This document shows positions 43,509 to 51,076 of a DNA stretch of 64,000 bases, one piece after another. This stretch comes from Oscillospiraceae bacterium (GTDB lineage: Bacteria; Bacillota; Clostridia; Oscillospirales; Ruminococcaceae), in NCBI GenBank assembly GCA_020024285.1, contig JAHHTZ010000003.1:62001-126000 (forward strand). Direction: 5' to 3'. Numbering within the stretch: position 1 is the stretch's first letter; the number at the start of each line of letters is the position of its first letter. A program made the translations under genes and the position numbers. The notes beneath the pieces were generated by a model. The model did not search any database and was not told where the DNA came from. It saw only the letters and a list, made by a program, of their open reading frames with translations.

Positions 43509-44576
43509 ATGAATCGTTTAAAAATGATCGAAGAATTATCCAATGCTTATGGTGCTCCGGGATTTGAAGATGAAGTTCTTCTCCTTGGACGTAAATACGG
43601 CGATGACCTGGCAGATATCAAGGAAGACAGCCTGCGCAACCTGTACTTCTACCGCAAAAACAACACCGGCAAAAAACCGGTCGTTTTGCTGGATGCACAC
43701 AGTGACGAATGTGCCTTCATGGTTTCCGCAATCAAACCAAACGGCACACTCAAATTCATTTCCCTGGGCGGCTGGTCCCCAAACAACGTATCTGCACACA
43801 AAGTGATGATCCGCAATGAAGACGGAAAATACATCCCCGGCGTTGTTGCTGCAAAACCGGTTCACTTTATGACCGCACAGGAAAAAGACCGTCCGCTTTC
43901 CATCTCTGATATGGTGATCGATGTCGGCGCTACTTCTCAGAAGGAAGTAGAAGAGATCTTCAAGATCCACATGGCTGCTCCAATCGTTCCGGATGTTACC
44001 TGGGAATACAACGAGCAGACCAAAGTAATGCTTGGTAAAGCATTCGACTGCCGCATCGGCTGCGCTGCTGTTCTGGGTTCTCTTGAAAACGTAAAAGACG
44101 AAAACCTCGCAGTAGACGTAGTGGGCAGCTTCTCCGTTCAGGAAGAGATTGGCGCACGCGGTGCTGTAACCGTTGCCAATACCGTAAAACCGGATATTGC
44201 TATCGTATTTGAAGGATGCCCGGCAGACGATACCTTCCTCGAAGGCTGCGACTGCCAGACTGCACTGAAAAAAGGTCCAATGCTGCGTCACATGGATATG
44301 AAAATGATCACCAACCCACGTTTCCAGCGTTTTGCTCTTGATATTGCAAAGAAATACAATATCGATGTTCAGGAAGCAGTACGTTCCGGCGGCTCCACCA
44401 ACGGTGCACCGATCCACGTTTCCAACAACAGCGTTCCTGTTATTGTAATCGGTATCCCGGTTCGTTATGCACACTCTCACCACTGCTACACCTCTTACGA
44501 GGATTACGAAAAAGGTGTTGCTCTGGCTACCGAGATCGTAAAAGCACTCAACGAAGATATCATCAAAGGCTTCTAA
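43509..44576 (+). CDS. M42-family aminopeptidase
   Basis: A 355-residue zinc or cobalt aminopeptidase of family M42 (FrvX/glutamyl aminopeptidase group), normally forming dodecamers in the cytoplasm. Visible blocks: ELSNAYGAPGFEDEV, LLDAHSDECAFMV (first metal ligand), VQEEIGARGAVTVA (catalytic Glu pair), and GGSTNGAPIHVSNN followed by YAHSHHCY, where the final His ligand lies. Start at 43509 behind CGGGAGGG; the start from further upstream overlaps the promoter. Codon use is noticeably optimised, which suggests strong expression. Ends in a terminator. Confidence 0.93.
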   Translation: MNRLKMIEELSNAYGAPGFEDEVLLLGRKYGDDLADIKEDSLRNLYFYRKNNTGKKPVVLLDAHSDECAFMVSAIKPNGTLKFISLGGWSPNNVSAHKVMIRNEDGKYIPGVVAAKPVHFMTAQEKDRPLSISDMVIDVGATSQKEVEEIFKIHMAAPIVPDVTWEYNEQTKVMLGKAFDCRIGCAAVLGSLENVKDENLAVDVVGSFSVQEEIGARGAVTVANTVKPDIAIVFEGCPADDTFLEGCDCQTALKKGPMLRHMDMKMITNPRFQRFALDIAKKYNIDVQEAVRSGGSTNGAPIHVSNNSVPVIVIGIPVRYAHSHHCYTSYEDYEKGVALATEIVKALNEDIIKGF

Positions 44577-44589
44577 GAGAATGCTTTCC

Positions 44590-44620
44590 AATTCCCTGTG
44601 TCTTTATGGCACAGGGAATT
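44590..44620 (+). terminator. Terminator after M42 peptidase gene
   Basis: AATTCCCTGTG/CACAGGGAATT followed by a T-run, 13 bases after the stop. Confidence 0.9.
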
Positions 44621-44708
44621 TTTTTGTCCTTTTTTGATCTGCCTTCCTTGGAAGGAACAGAGTATCAAACAGTATTGATAAAATTTTAGTATTTTTTTAT
44701 TCAAGGTA

Positions 44709-44737
44709 TTGTGCTTTACACAGTAGTGTGTTATAAT
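44709..44737 (+). promoter_or_regulatory. Promoter and inverted repeat upstream of padR
   Basis: TTGTGC, 17 bases, TATAAT. Between the boxes lies ACACAGTAGTGT (44718-44729), an inverted repeat that could be the PadR site for autoregulation. Confidence 0.6.
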
Positions 44738-44761
44738 CAGTACATCAAGTGAGGTGATGCT

Positions 44762-45082
44762 ATGAACACGCAGTTCCGAAAGGGTGTCATCGAGATGTGC
44801 ATCCTCGCCCTTATCTCGCGCAGGGATATGTACGGGTATGAGATCGTGCAAAACATTGCATATTATACAGAGATCAACGAGGGAACGGTCTATCCCATCC
44901 TTCGCCGCCTGACACAGGACGAATATTTTGTTGCGTATCTCAAGGAAAGCACCGTTGGCCCCGCCCGAAAATATTATCACATGACAGAAAAAGGGCATGC
45001 GTATCTTGGAGCTCTCAAATCCGACTGGAACGAATTTTCCAATATGGTCAATGAAATTTTAAGAGGTGAAACACATGAATAA
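44762..45082 (+). CDS. PadR-family transcriptional regulator
   Basis: A 106-residue winged-helix regulator of the short PadR-s2 type. QFRKGVIEMCILALISRRDMYGYEIVQ is the typical N-terminus and NEGTVYPILRRLTQDEYFVAY the recognition helix and wing. It heads a three-gene operon in which the DUF1700 and DUF4097-like membrane proteins follow, a well-known arrangement. The stop overlaps the next start (GAAACACATGAATAA). Probably autoregulates the operon at the repeat within its promoter. Confidence 0.93.
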   Translation: MNTQFRKGVIEMCILALISRRDMYGYEIVQNIAYYTEINEGTVYPILRRLTQDEYFVAYLKESTVGPARKYYHMTEKGHAYLGALKSDWNEFSNMVNEILRGETHE

Positions 45083-45782
45083 AAACGAATATCTGGAAAA
45101 GTTAGAGGTATGTTTGAGAAAGCGCCACCTTTCCAAGGCAGAAATCGACGATATCATCCGCGATTATGCCGAATATTTTGAAGAGGGGCGACGTCAGAGC
45201 AAGCCCGATCAGGAAATCAGCGCAAAGCTCGGTGATCCCCAGCTTGTTGCAGACCAGATCGTTGAAGAAAATGCACAAAACACCCACCTTGCATCCATTG
45301 ATGTGAAAAAAGAGTGGAAGGAATCGAAGGAAACCTTTCGCAAATGGAAGCTTGGAGATAAGGCATCCGGCTGCCTGACCTCCATCTTGAAATTGATGGC
45401 GATTGTACTCCTGATCCCCTTTGTCATCGTTGCAGCACTCGGCATCGCTGCCTTCCTCATCGCCCTGTGGTCTGCTTTTGTGGCAATGCTGTGTGCACCG
45501 TTTGCGATGATCCTCGTTTCGATCGTCGGATTTTTCGTGGCTGCCATGTCCATCCACTTCATTTCCTTTCCGGTGGGGCTTCTGGCAATGTTCGCAAGTG
45601 CTGCACTGCTCTCCTTCTCTGTTTGCTTTGCGGTCCTTCTGCTGATGGCTGCAAGAAGCTGTTTTTATGCCGCAAAGAGAATGATGATCTATCTCAAAGC
45701 TCGTCTGTTCCCTTCTCGGAAAAGGGAGCCGGAGGAAGACCCCGAAAATTACATGGATGAGGAGGCTGGACTGCATGAATAA
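45075..45782 (+). CDS. DUF1700 family membrane protein
   Basis: A 235-residue protein with an N-terminal HAAS/DUF1700 helical domain (NEYLEKLEVCLRKRHLSKAEIDDIIRDY) and about four C-terminal membrane helices from LMAIVLLIPFVIVAALGIAAFL on. The Lys/Arg-rich, acidic tail is cytoplasmic. Family proteins sit between a PadR regulator and a DUF4097 protein in many Firmicutes and are thought to work in envelope-stress sensing, though mechanism is unknown. Overlaps padR by 8 bases and the next gene by 8. Confidence 0.9.
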   Translation: MNKNEYLEKLEVCLRKRHLSKAEIDDIIRDYAEYFEEGRRQSKPDQEISAKLGDPQLVADQIVEENAQNTHLASIDVKKEWKESKETFRKWKLGDKASGCLTSILKLMAIVLLIPFVIVAALGIAAFLIALWSAFVAMLCAPFAMILVSIVGFFVAAMSIHFISFPVGLLAMFASAALLSFSVCFAVLLLMAARSCFYAAKRMMIYLKARLFPSRKREPEEDPENYMDEEAGLHE

Positions 45783-46926
45783 ACTGAAAAAAATCGCTCT
45801 TATCTCTGCCATCGTCTGCGCTGCTTGCACCCTGGGAGCGATCGTAACTGCGCCGCTTGCCGTGAGCAGCGGGATCAAAGCATACAACAGCATCGTAAAG
45901 GATGCCATCGAAAATCCCAACTCAGCGGAAAAAACCGTCACCCTCCCTTCGACTGTCACAGAGCTTCACCTATCCAACAGCCGATTTGTCAATGTGGTGA
46001 TCCGAAAATCGAAGGATGCAAACACCTATATCAGCACACAGGATGCCGGATTCACCTGCAGTGTCGCTGAAATCGAGGAAGACGGAGCCGATGCAAGGAT
46101 CAAGCTGTCGACAAAGGAGAACTTTCTCGTGAACGAGGAGAACGTAAAAAAGGCAATCAACTTTGCAATCAACGGCGCCTCGAATTACTGGGTAACCATC
46201 AGTGTGCCCGAAACCGTTTCCATTCACGTCAACGATGAGGATCTGAATTCCCTCTATATCGATCTGGACTATCAGGACTTTGCGAATGCACAGGAGCTTG
46301 CAAAACAAATCTCCGGCTCCCGCAATGGCAGACATTTTAGCAGCATTATCAGCAATAATTCCAATGAAATCGAACTCCTTCAGGACGACATCGACAGCAT
46401 CCGCAGCAGGATTGAGGTTTCCATTGAGGATGTCATGCAGCCTGCTTCCTTCCTTTCCACGCATTCTCAGGGATATCTCACTCTGAAAAAAAACCGGCTC
46501 GATCTTGCGCGCCGCTGTATGCTGCAAAAACAGTGGGCAATCGACGGGGATGAGATGGAGTATCACGGCATAGAACAGGTCGTGCTGCCGTCCACGATCC
46601 CCCAGCTGGTGCAGAATCTTTCAAAGGCAGAGCAGGAATACGATCTTCTGCGTCTGAAGGACCGCTGTGCATACCGCGACAACACAAGCGGCATACTCGA
46701 TGCCTCCTCCTACGCGATCCTGCATAAGGAGTACACCGATCAGATCGATGCTCTCAAAAAGGAAATCGATGGGATGACTCAGCAGTTCTCCCGCTTCTGC
46801 TATGAATGGGACGGCATCGAGCCCTTCCTCGAAATCGAATCGTCTGTTTACATCACCGAGCCAAAGGACCAGCCAGTATCGGCTGAAGAAGTTCAAATCA
46901 GCCGCAGTCCTGTGGTTTTCGAATAA
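45775..46926 (+). CDS. DUF4097-like membrane-anchored protein with coiled-coil C-terminus
   Basis: A 383-residue protein with an N-terminal helix (KIALISAIVCAACTLGAIV), then a beta-rich domain (VTLPSTVTELHLSNSRFVNVVIRKSK) resembling the DUF4097 strands, and from about residue 175 a long helical, charged region (ELLQDDIDSIRSRIEVSIEDV, then LSKAEQEYDLLRLKDRC and QIDALKKEIDGMTQQF). The second half lacks DUF4097 repeats and is not recognised. Start at 45775 after GAGGAGG, overlapping the DUF1700 stop. Probably secreted and anchored; function unknown. Confidence 0.7.
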   Translation: MNKLKKIALISAIVCAACTLGAIVTAPLAVSSGIKAYNSIVKDAIENPNSAEKTVTLPSTVTELHLSNSRFVNVVIRKSKDANTYISTQDAGFTCSVAEIEEDGADARIKLSTKENFLVNEENVKKAINFAINGASNYWVTISVPETVSIHVNDEDLNSLYIDLDYQDFANAQELAKQISGSRNGRHFSSIISNNSNEIELLQDDIDSIRSRIEVSIEDVMQPASFLSTHSQGYLTLKKNRLDLARRCMLQKQWAIDGDEMEYHGIEQVVLPSTIPQLVQNLSKAEQEYDLLRLKDRCAYRDNTSGILDASSYAILHKEYTDQIDALKKEIDGMTQQFSRFCYEWDGIEPFLEIESSVYITEPKDQPVSAEEVQISRSPVVFE

Positions 46927-46995
46927 AAAGCAGGGCGGCGGATGCCGGAGAAGAGCGGAGGGTGCGAAAATTTTAAGATTTTCGCAAAATACCTC

Positions 46996-47024
46996 TTGAC
47001 ATTTTCCGAAACCTCCCGTATACT
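46996..47024 (+). promoter_or_regulatory. Promoter of CaCA antiporter/riboswitch
   Basis: Perfect TTGACA, 17 bases, TATACT; transcription would begin close to the aptamer. Confidence 0.85.
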
Positions 47025-47031
47025 CACATAC

Positions 47032-47171
47032 ATAAAAGGGAGTAGTTTGCATCAATTATTTGATGTGCGGTCGGTCGTCATCACGTTTCAATACCGGTTG
47101 ACCGCTTTCTCACAGCAGAAAAAACAAGACTTTTATCAACCCATATCAAGGGGTGATAAAGGTCTTTTTTT
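47032..47171 (+). promoter_or_regulatory. yybP-ykoY-type (Mn2+) riboswitch with terminator
   Basis: The leader has the conserved yybP-ykoY landmarks in order: AAAAGGGAGTAG, then TCGTCAT, ACCGG, then CAAGACTTTT. P1 is ATAAAAG/CTTTTAT (47032-47038 with 47130-47136), with inner helices GCATCAA/TTGATGT and GCGGTC/GACCGC. The 3' strand of P1 also pairs into a terminator (CTTTTATCAACCC against GGGGTGATAAAG, then seven T). Metal binding would keep P1 closed and block the terminator, so this reads as an ON switch for Mn2+. Confidence 0.85.
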
Positions 47172-47215
47172 GTACATAAAAAAGCCTTTTCCCCACATTC
47201 AGGAGGAAAGTAAAT

Positions 47216-48136
47216 ATGATGTATGTATTGCTGCTTGTAGGTTTTGTTCTTTTGATCAAGGGTGCTGACTTCTTTGTGGAAGGCAGCTCCTCCCTTGCAA
47301 AGCTCTTGAAGGTGCCCTCGGTCATCATCGGACTGACGATCGTTGCGATGGGTACCAGTGCTCCGGAGGCTGCGGTGAGCATCACCGCGGGGCTTTCCGG
47401 CAACAACGCCATTGCGTTGGGAAACGTGATCGGCTCGAACATTTTTAATCTTTTGATCGTCCTCGGAGCTTGCGCCGTCATCCGGCCGGTTCCTGTTATG
47501 AAAAACTTCAATAAGCGCGATATCCCAATTTCCATCGGTGCCGCCTTGGCTCTTCTGTTCTTCTCCATAGACGGCACCATCTCCCGTATCGAGGGCGGAA
47601 TCCTTCTTCTTCTGATGGCAGCCTTCCTTACGGTTCTCATTCGCGCCGCACTTCAGGACCGCGCGCAGGAAGCGGACGAAATCAAATCGATGAGCGCAGG
47701 AAAAAGCGTCCTCTATATCGCCGGCGGACTTTGTGCCGTGGTATTCGGCGGAAACCTTGTGGTAGAATCCGCAAGCTCGATCGCTGCCTCCTGGGGACTG
47801 AGCCAGAGCTTCATCGGCTTGACCATTGTTGCAATGGGTACTTCCCTGCCGGAGCTTGTCACCTCCGTGATTGCAGCACGAAAAGGAGATTCCGGTCTTG
47901 CTGTGGGCAACGTTGTCGGCTCCAACATCTTCAACATCCTCTTCATTCTCGGTATGTCCTGTGCGCTGACCCCGATCGCTGTCACCGCAGAATCTGTCAT
48001 CGACATCGTTGTCTGCATCGCAGTCAGCCTGATGATGCTTGTTTTCTGCAAAACAAACCGCTCGGTTCACCGCAGCGAAGGGATCGCTGCACTCTCCGTG
48101 TATGCAGTGTACCTTTCCTATCTTTTCATTCGATAA
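47216..48136 (+). CDS. CaCA-family cation antiporter (YrbG type)
   Basis: A 306-residue membrane protein with two inverted repeats carrying the alpha motifs: GTSAPEAAVSITAGLSGN..GNVIGSNIFN and GTSLPELVTSVIAARKGDSG..GNVVGSNIFN. About ten helices. Members exchange Ca2+ (or other divalent ions) for Na+ or H+. The yybP-ykoY-type leader suggests that this one exports Mn2+ or is needed in Mn2+ excess. ATG 47216 after AGGAGG; a second ATG follows directly. Confidence 0.92.
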   Translation: MMYVLLLVGFVLLIKGADFFVEGSSSLAKLLKVPSVIIGLTIVAMGTSAPEAAVSITAGLSGNNAIALGNVIGSNIFNLLIVLGACAVIRPVPVMKNFNKRDIPISIGAALALLFFSIDGTISRIEGGILLLLMAAFLTVLIRAALQDRAQEADEIKSMSAGKSVLYIAGGLCAVVFGGNLVVESASSIAASWGLSQSFIGLTIVAMGTSLPELVTSVIAARKGDSGLAVGNVVGSNIFNILFILGMSCALTPIAVTAESVIDIVVCIAVSLMMLVFCKTNRSVHRSEGIAALSVYAVYLSYLFIR

Positions 48137-48157
48137 CTTCTTCTTTATCCCTACAAT

Positions 48158-48203
48158 AAAGCAAAACACCCTGCCGTCAGGAACGGCAGGGTGTTTTGCT
48201 TTT
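48158..48203. terminator. Bidirectional terminator
   Basis: A 20-bp stem AAAGCAAAACACCCTGCCGT with its complement and a CAGGAA loop, between convergent antiporter and aspS genes. Confidence 0.92.
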
Positions 48204-48204
48204 C

Positions 48205-49995
48205 TTATTCTTCTGTTTTATGTTCTGCAATTGCGATGGACAATTCGTCGAGAGATTCCTGCTCAACATAGTCCGGGCAGTTTGTCATCAATTCGCTTGC
48301 GTTTTGTACCTTCGGGAATGCAATGACTTCGCGGATATTTTCTTTTTCCAGCATCAACATTACAAGACGGTCCAGACCATAAGCCATGCCGCCGTGCGGT
48401 GGTACACCGTATTTGAAGGCATCCAGAAGGAAGCCGAAGCGCTCCTGAGCCTGCTCCTGAGTGAAGCCCAGCGCACGGAACATCTTGCTCTGGATCTCAG
48501 GGTCGCTGATGCGGATGGAGCCGCCGCCCACTTCGTTGCCGTTGAGGATCATATCATATGCTCTTGCGTTGCAGTGTTCGCGGTCGCTTTCCAGCTTGTC
48601 CAGCTCATTCAGCTTCGGAGAGGTGAATGGGTGGTGTTTTGCAACATAGCGGTTTTCTTCCTCGCTGTATTCAAACAGTGGAAAATCGGTTACCCACAGC
48701 AGGTCGAAGGTTCCCGGCTGGATGAGATCGAGCTTGCGTGCAAGGTGGTTTCTCAAGGCACCGAGGCTGTCGTAAACGACGGAATTTTTATCTGCAACCA
48801 CGAGGATCACGTCACCGACCTCTGCACCCATGCGCGCACGGATGGCAGATACTTCCTCCGGCTTGAGGAATTTTTCAAAGGAAGAGCTTTCTGCATCCTC
48901 GGTCAGACGTGTGAATGCAAGACCTTTTGCCTTGTAGGTTTTTACAAAGTCAACGAGTTTGTCGATCTCCTTACGGGTCAGGGTGGAGGCTGCACCCTTC
49001 ACATTGATGGCGCGAACGCTTCCGCCGTTTTCGAGTGCACCGGCAAATACTTTGAATTCGCAGCTGCCCAGAAGGTCGGACAGGTCAATCAGCTCCAGAC
49101 CAAAGCGGGTATCCGGCTTGTCGCAGCCGAAGCGGTCCATTGCCTCGCTGTACGGCATGCGCGGGAACGGAGTTTTGATGTCAACGCCCAAAACCTTTTT
49201 GAAGGCATATTTCATAAAGCCTTCGTTCATGGTCATAACGTCCTCTTCGTCCACAAAGGACATCTCAACGTCGATCTGGGTAAATTCCGGCTGACGGTCT
49301 GCACGCAGGTCCTCATCGCGGAAGCAGCGCGCAACCTGCATATAGCGGTCATAGCCGGAGAGCATCAAAAGCTGCTTGTAAAGCTGCGGGGACTGCGGAA
49401 GTGCATAGAATTTTCCCTCATGGACGCGGGACGGAACGAGGTAGTCCCTTGCGCCCTCCGGTGTGGATTTGATGAGCATCGGGGTTTCGATCTCCAAAAA
49501 TCCGTTGTCATCAAAGTAGTCACGGGCACATTTTACGATCTTGTGGCGCATCATCAGAGCATTCTGCATCTGGCTGCGGCGCAGGTCGAGATAACGGTAT
49601 TTTAAGCGCAGGTCCTCTTTTACGTTGGTGTTGTCTGTGATTTCAAACGGCGGTGTTTCTGATTTTGCAAGAACACGCAGGTCGTTCACTTCGATTTCGA
49701 TTTTTCCGGTCGGGATCTCGTTGTTTACCGATTCGCGGGGAGCAACAACGCCCTGTGCCATCAAAACATATTCGCTGCGCACTGAGGCTGCCTTCTCAAA
49801 AATATCGCGGCTTGTTTTATCGTTGAAGGACAGCTGAACGATGCCGGTGCGGTCACGCAGATCAATAAACATCAGATTGCCAAGATCCCGGTTTCTCTGC
49901 ACCCAGCCGCAAACAACAACCGTTTGTCCAATATGCTCTTCTCGGAGCGTTCCACAGTAATGGGTCCGTTTCAGACCCTGCATGGTGTCTGCCAT
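48205..49995 (-). CDS. aspS: Aspartyl-tRNA synthetase
   Basis: A 596-residue bacterial-type class II AspRS. The N-terminal OB fold has TVVCGWVQRNRDLGNLMFIDLRD, the catalytic domain FLEIETPMLIKSTPEGARDYLVPSR and FRDEDLRADRQPEFTQIDVEMSF, motif 3 GGMAYGLDRLVMLML. The inserted GAD domain of bacterial AspRS lies between. ATG 49995 after AAGGAGGATT. T-box controlled. Whether it charges only Asp (discriminating) cannot be judged here. Confidence 0.97.
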   Translation of the reverse strand: MADTMQGLKRTHYCGTLREEHIGQTVVVCGWVQRNRDLGNLMFIDLRDRTGIVQLSFNDKTSRDIFEKAASVRSEYVLMAQGVVAPRESVNNEIPTGKIEIEVNDLRVLAKSETPPFEITDNTNVKEDLRLKYRYLDLRRSQMQNALMMRHKIVKCARDYFDDNGFLEIETPMLIKSTPEGARDYLVPSRVHEGKFYALPQSPQLYKQLLMLSGYDRYMQVARCFRDEDLRADRQPEFTQIDVEMSFVDEEDVMTMNEGFMKYAFKKVLGVDIKTPFPRMPYSEAMDRFGCDKPDTRFGLELIDLSDLLGSCEFKVFAGALENGGSVRAINVKGAASTLTRKEIDKLVDFVKTYKAKGLAFTRLTEDAESSSFEKFLKPEEVSAIRARMGAEVGDVILVVADKNSVVYDSLGALRNHLARKLDLIQPGTFDLLWVTDFPLFEYSEEENRYVAKHHPFTSPKLNELDKLESDREHCNARAYDMILNGNEVGGGSIRISDPEIQSKMFRALGFTQEQAQERFGFLLDAFKYGVPPHGGMAYGLDRLVMLMLEKENIREVIAFPKVQNASELMTNCPDYVEQESLDELSIAIAEHKTEE

Positions 49996-50034
49996 AATAA
50001 AATCCTCCTTATCGGCTGACTCCGGCGCAATCAA

Positions 50035-50292
50035 ATAAAAAATCCCCGTCCCCCGACCGGATACGGTCAAAGGGACGAGGAACAGTTCCACGCGGTGCCA
50101 CCCTAATTGATGCACAAATCATGCATTTTCTCTCTTTCCTTAACGCGGAAAACGGGTCGACTTCATTCATCGACCGGCTGATCCGGTGTCTTCCTCCCAT
50201 ACGCTTCCAAAAGCCTTTTCAGCTGCCGGCTTCTCTCTGCTGGGCGTTTTGGGGATACTCCTCCGAACTGCGCCATTGTTTTTATTTCGCTC
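50035..50292 (-). promoter_or_regulatory. T-box leader of aspS (aspartate)
   Basis: The conserved T-box sequence GGGTGGCACCGCG lies at 50091-50103. In Stem I, helix AAAAC/GTTTT flanks the specifier loop with GAC (50156-50158), an Asp codon two bases before the helix. The terminator GACCG/CGGTC within a GTCCC..GGGAC stem ends in GGGGATTTTTT. Confidence 0.9.
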
Positions 50293-50321
50293 ATTATAAC
50301 ACTCTCCCGCAAAATATGCAA
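50293..50321 (-). promoter_or_regulatory. Promoter of aspS
   Basis: Minus strand TTGCAT, 17 bases, TATAAT, immediately before the T-box. Confidence 0.8.
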
Positions 50322-50365
50322 GAGGGCTGCCGTATTTTTCGATGTCATGCTGCACCTTGCAAAAA

Positions 50366-50424
50366 ACAGCCGGATATAACGCTGCCCTCCTTTCAGGGAT
50401 GGGGTCGGGCTTATATCCGGCTGT
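50366..50424 (-). terminator. Terminator after mgsA
   Basis: Outer stem CAGCCGGATATAA/TTATATCCGGCTG around a smaller GCCC/GGGC-rich hairpin, followed on the minus strand by TTTTTTG. It lies 25 bases past the mgsA stop. Confidence 0.85.
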
Positions 50425-50448
50425 ATCTTATTGATACGATGCTGCGAT

Positions 50449-50853
50449 CTATCGTTTTGGATTGACAATATCTCTCCAGTCAAGGTCGCCGCGCTCCAGC
50501 GCATGGATGAGCGCCTCTGCCGTTGCAATGTTTGTTGCAACCGGGATGTTGTGGACATCACAAAGACGCAGGAGGTTTGCTTCGTTTGGTTCGTTTGGTT
50601 TTACGCTGATCGGGTCGCGGAAGAAAAGAAGCAGGTCGATCTCGTTGCATGCAATGCGTGCCGAGATCTGCTGGTCACCGCCCTGATCGCCTCCGAGAAA
50701 ACGAAAAATATCCAAGCCGGTTGCCTCCCCAACCAGCTTTCCGGTAGCACCTGTCGCACAGATATTGTGGTGACTGAGTATGCCGCAGTAAGCAATGCAG
50801 AACTGCACCATCAGTTCTTTTTTTGTATCATGGGCAATAAGTGCAATGTTCAT
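50449..50853 (-). CDS. mgsA: Methylglyoxal synthase
   Basis: A 134-residue cytoplasmic enzyme turning dihydroxyacetone phosphate into methylglyoxal and phosphate. NIALIAHDTKKELMVQF is the typical start, GGDQQI with the catalytic Asp is present, and LLLFFRDP follows. Two textbook phosphate-site motifs are altered: TGTTG reads TGATG, and SGPL before GGDQQ reads GGDQ. The length and overall pattern are normal. It is the next gene after mrdA on the same strand, as in many Clostridia where min and rodA genes usually come between. Confidence 0.92.
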   Translation of the reverse strand: MNIALIAHDTKKELMVQFCIAYCGILSHHNICATGATGKLVGEATGLDIFRFLGGDQGGDQQISARIACNEIDLLLFFRDPISVKPNEPNEANLLRLCDVHNIPVATNIATAEALIHALERGDLDWRDIVNPKR

Positions 50854-51076
50854 AATACCATATCCTTTCTGTTTGATCGACTTCTATTTTAGTTTCAAAG
50901 ATATTTTTACCGCACATCAAAACATGATCCCTTATAAAAATAAGGGAAAAATAATAAGGCAAAAAGCGGAAAATAGATTCAAATAATGTCTTCTAACAGG
51001 AACATGTTATCATTTTTCACAGTGTTTGTAAAGGGCTGAGCGGTACTTTTCTGTAGAAATATACAGAAAATTCACG

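Noticed and set aside
48196..49605. 469-codon open frame opposite aspS
   Set aside because: Shadow of aspS.
50009..50561. Short minus-strand frames upstream of aspS
   Set aside because: They cover the aspS T-box and the mgsA terminator, not genes.
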